Assembly (NCBI GenBank): GCA_020637635.1
Contig: JACKKB010000010.1
Span: forward strand, 62,001-126,000
From: Albidovulum sp.
Lineage (GTDB): Bacteria; Pseudomonadota; Alphaproteobacteria; Rhodobacterales; Rhodobacteraceae
Length of the DNA: 64,000 nt
Direction of reading: 5' to 3'
Shown: positions 61,907-64,000 of the stretch, piece by piece
Layout: each line of letters opens with the position of its first letter
How positions within the stretch are numbered: the first letter of the stretch is position 1
The notes under the pieces: model-generated
Database searches by the model: none
Seen by the model: only the letters and a program-made list of their open reading frames with translations
What the model was told of the DNA's origin: nothing
Made by a program: the position numbers and the translations under genes

Positions 61907-62554
61907 TCATCGGGCACGGGCTGTCTCCTCTCTGGCACTCCCTTGGAGGGTTGGCAGAATTGCCCCGAGGGCGAAACCGATGACGAGTGCCAGGATATGA
62001 CCCAGATCGGCCAGCGGGTCGGGCGAGATGGCGTATTTGGCGGCGATTGCCAGCGAGATCGCACAGAGGAGCAGCCAGCGGCGGTCCCACCCGGCGATCG
62101 CGACCCCGATCAGCCCGAACCCGCCCACTGACATGCCGACATCATTCACGGCGGTGAGATCGACAAGACCCGCCGACCATCCCGTGAGTGCCAGAAGCGC
62201 CAGGGTGCCCGCGATGTCGAGACCGAAGAACAGCGCGGCCGCACGCGCGCTGCCGCGCCGCCATTCGGTATGGCCGATGACTGCCCCGGCAAAGACCAGC
62301 TGCCGCAGCAGCATCGCCGGATCGTGCGACAGGAAGGTGCCTGTGACGATGCGGAAGGCGTTGCCCGAGAAGAAGGAATCGTATCCGATCCCCCACGTCT
62401 CGAGAACCTCGGCGGGCAGGTGGTCGAAGGCGCTGCCAGCGGCGAGATTGGCCAGAAGCATGGCGGCAAGAAAGAGCAGCGTGAAGCGAAGCCGCGAGAT
62501 CGTTCGGGAAACACGATGAGGAGTGATCGGCGCGGGCCTGTTCTCAGGTGACAT
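61907..62554 (-). CDS. Rhomboid-like multi-pass membrane protein
   Basis: A 215-residue protein with about six hydrophobic helices. The arrangement resembles rhomboid intramembrane proteases: a loop with AFRIVTGTFLSHDPAMLLRQ, a helix with GMSVGGFGLIG in the place of the catalytic GxSG, and a last helix with DLGHILALVIGF supplying a histidine. The serine motif is not canonical (Ser-Val-Gly-Gly), so protease activity is uncertain. The ATG at 62554 lies inside the end of the DUF202 gene. A longer frame upstream overlaps that gene and is not used. Confidence 0.6.
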   Translation of the reverse strand: MSPENRPAPITPHRVSRTISRLRFTLLFLAAMLLANLAAGSAFDHLPAEVLETWGIGYDSFFSGNAFRIVTGTFLSHDPAMLLRQLVFAGAVIGHTEWRRGSARAAALFFGLDIAGTLALLALTGWSAGLVDLTAVNDVGMSVGGFGLIGVAIAGWDRRWLLLCAISLAIAAKYAISPDPLADLGHILALVIGFALGAILPTLQGSAREETARAR

Positions 62555-62864
62555 GGATGGCGAAGCTCCCGAGAAGGAGGAAAAGCGCGACCACCAGCAG
62601 CAGCAGAAGGACCTCGGCCGGATCGGAATCGTCGGGCAGGCGCTCGGCCCGGTCGATACGTCTGCGGACATGCTGCATCCATGCCCATGCCAGAACGATC
62701 ACGGCCGCGCCCGAGACGAGCAACAGGAGCTCCGACCAGAGCGGCGCGGGGCTGGCGCCCAGGCGCGAGGCCGCGAGACCGAAGCCGACGATGGCGACGG
62801 CGGTGCGCACCCAGGACAGGAAGGTCCGTTCGTTCGATGCGTGGGTCTCGAAATTCACGATCAT
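62544..62864 (-). CDS. DUF202 (YidH-like) small membrane protein
   Basis: A 106-residue protein with three hydrophobic helices and the DUF202 signature NERTFLSWVRTAVAIVGFGL at residues 11-30. The family is widespread and of unknown function. It starts 10 bases after the MprF-like gene and overlaps the rhomboid-like gene by 11 bases, so the group appears to be one operon. Confidence 0.88.
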   Translation of the reverse strand: MIVNFETHASNERTFLSWVRTAVAIVGFGLAASRLGASPAPLWSELLLLVSGAAVIVLAWAWMQHVRRRIDRAERLPDDSDPAEVLLLLLVVALFLLLGSFAIHVT

Positions 62865-62874
62865 CGGCGGCCTC

Positions 62875-64000
62875 CTACTTGATCAATCCGCGCAACCCGC
62901 CCGAGATCAGGACATTGACCTCGTAGAGGATCCGGGGCGCGGCCAGCCCGCCGGGGCAGGCCAGGTAATTGGGGCTCCATTCCGGGTCGAACTTCTGCTT
63001 GAAGGCGCGCAGGCCCTCGAAATTGTAGAAATGCTCGCCATGTTCGTAGACGAAGCCGCCGATGCGGTTCCAGAGCGGCGAAAGCTGGTGGTTGTCGATC
63101 CCCGAGAACGGTGCCGCGCCGAGCGAGAACCACCGGAAGCCCTCGGCCGCTCCCCAGAGCATCAGTTCGGCAAAGAGCGCATCCATGACGAGGCCCGGCG
63201 CGTCGGGGCGATGGCGCATCAGGTCGAGCGACAGTTCGCTCAGGTTCGCGCCCTTGAAGAGGTTGGCGAAGGCCACGATCCGGCCCTCCGGCCTGCGCAG
63301 GACGGCAACATCGAAGTTCGAGATATAGCTTTCCTCGAAAGCGCCGAGCGCAAAGCCCTTCTCCTCGCCCTGCTTATGTTCGAGCCAGGCGTCGGATACC
63401 GCGCGCAGCTCCGTCATGACGGGTGCGAGGTTCCGGGCGGGGATCACTTCGAACACGAAACCGTCACGGGCGGCGCGGTTGCGGGCCTGCCTCAGATCCT
63501 TCTTGCGCGAACCTTCGAGCGTGAACCCCGTCAGATCGACGCGCGCGACCTCGCCGATCTTGAGGATCGACAGTCCCAGATCGAGATAGGTCGGCAGATA
63601 GGCGGGCGATACCGCGTAGAAGGCGCAGGCACGGCCCTGGCTGTCGGCCATCTCGCGCAGGCGCCAGATCAGTTTCCTTCCCGCCTCTCGGTCGCCCACG
63701 GGATCGCCCTTGGCGATCAGCGACCGCCCCGTGTCGGCATAGGCGATGAAGGCGCGCCCGCCCTCGTCGATCACGAATGCCTTGTCGCCGGCAAGCGCGA
63801 TCCCGGCCTCGGCATCCTCGCTCTCGGCGACAAGCCTGCGGACGACATCGGGGATAGGCTGCGGCTCTGCGCGCGCGGGCCGGCCACTGACGAGCGAATT
63901 GAAGGCGATGACGCCGAGGATCACCGCGACGGCAAGGCTGGCGCGCAGGAAACGCGAGGCATCGCCGTGCCAGGTGAAGTCCCACCAGAGCGCGTTTCGG
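62875..64000 (-). CDS. MprF-like C-terminal DUF2156 domain protein (phosphatidylglycerol lysyltransferase type), 5' end outside window
   Basis: The last 375 residues of an MprF/LpiA-type protein are visible; the reading frame is open to the window edge, so the N terminus is missing. One hydrophobic helix (ASLAVAVILGVIAFNSLVSG) precedes the GNAT-like DUF2156 domain. That domain has FVIDEGGRAFIAYADTGRS, SRKKDLRQARNRAARDGF and WFSLGAAPFSGIDNHQLSPL, ending in FNFEGLR-like YNFEGLRAFKQKF. Such enzymes transfer an amino acid from aminoacyl-tRNA to phosphatidylglycerol, making membranes less negative. Upstream membrane helices (flippase part) would lie outside the window. Confidence 0.88.
   Translation of the reverse strand, partial: RNALWWDFTWHGDASRFLRASLAVAVILGVIAFNSLVSGRPARAEPQPIPDVVRRLVAESEDAEAGIALAGDKAFVIDEGGRAFIAYADTGRSLIAKGDPVGDREAGRKLIWRLREMADSQGRACAFYAVSPAYLPTYLDLGLSILKIGEVARVDLTGFTLEGSRKKDLRQARNRAARDGFVFEVIPARNLAPVMTELRAVSDAWLEHKQGEEKGFALGAFEESYISNFDVAVLRRPEGRIVAFANLFKGANLSELSLDLMRHRPDAPGLVMDALFAELMLWGAAEGFRWFSLGAAPFSGIDNHQLSPLWNRIGGFVYEHGEHFYNFEGLRAFKQKFDPEWSPNYLACPGGLAAPRILYEVNVLISGGLRGLIK

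Overview
The window is high-GC (roughly two thirds G+C) chromosomal DNA from an aerobic alphaproteobacterium. It is most likely a member of the Rhodobacteraceae. The evidence is the densely packed, ATGA-overlapping operons, the soxBDAG sarcosine oxidase operon, the ccmI-ruvX-DUF1289 group and the ehu/eut ectoine-catabolism operon. The species cannot be named from sequence alone. No rRNA, tRNA, CRISPR array, phage or intact insertion sequence was found.

Layout. 0-2.1 kb: the tail of a parvulin-type prolyl isomerase, a beta-carbonic anhydrase and a DUF2478 protein. 2.4-12.6 kb: a LysR-DadA unit divergent from a Pot-type ABC importer (two permeases, Tat-exported binding protein, ATPase). The importer is followed by a class III aminotransferase, a beta-keto acid cleavage enzyme (BKACE), a GNAT acetyltransferase and an acetylpolyamine-amidohydrolase-like deacetylase. 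12.8-21.4 kb: a cytoplasmic-looking gamma-glutamyltransferase-family enzyme divergent from a GntR regulator, a second Pot-type importer, and RraA-like, HpcH/HpaI aldolase and 2-hydroxyacid dehydrogenase genes. 21.5-35.4 kb: a divergent ectoine/hydroxyectoine uptake and degradation locus. One arm is eutD/doeA, an ArgE-like deacetylase, an EamA exporter and a GntR regulator. The other arm is ehuBCDA, eutB, eutC, a second M24 protein, an AsnC regulator, a semialdehyde dehydrogenase and a class III aminotransferase. 35.7-41.2 kb: housekeeping genes (dusA, Bcr/CflA MFS, TauE/SafE, DUF1289, ruvX, ccmI). 41.4-47.6 kb: soxBDAG and an iron superoxide dismutase. 48-56.6 kb: a LOG-family hydrolase, a LysM protein with long Ala/Pro repeats, and a LacI-controlled Afu/Fbp-type ABC importer with an inositol-monophosphatase-like phosphatase. 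56.6-60.7 kb: a region of gene decay around a kup potassium transporter, with an EamA relic on one side and a frameshifted MscS relic on the other. 60.7-64 kb: a minus-strand envelope group (MprF-like, partial; DUF202; rhomboid-like; patatin-like lipoprotein).

How the genes fit together. Much of the window serves scavenging of nitrogen-containing solutes: three unrelated-substrate importers lie next to catabolic enzymes, and sarcosine oxidase follows. The ectoine locus is confidently recognised, but it lacks eutA and the usual EutE/DoeB deacetylase. An ArgE-type deacetylase co-transcribed with EutD is the obvious candidate replacement, because N-alpha-acetyl-diaminobutyrate is the one-carbon-shorter homologue of N-acetylornithine. 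The first Pot-type operon looks like an undescribed route for an acetylated diamine or beta-amino acid (deacetylate, transaminate, cleave with BKACE). All four binding-protein genes are followed by a strong GC-rich hairpin before the next transporter gene.
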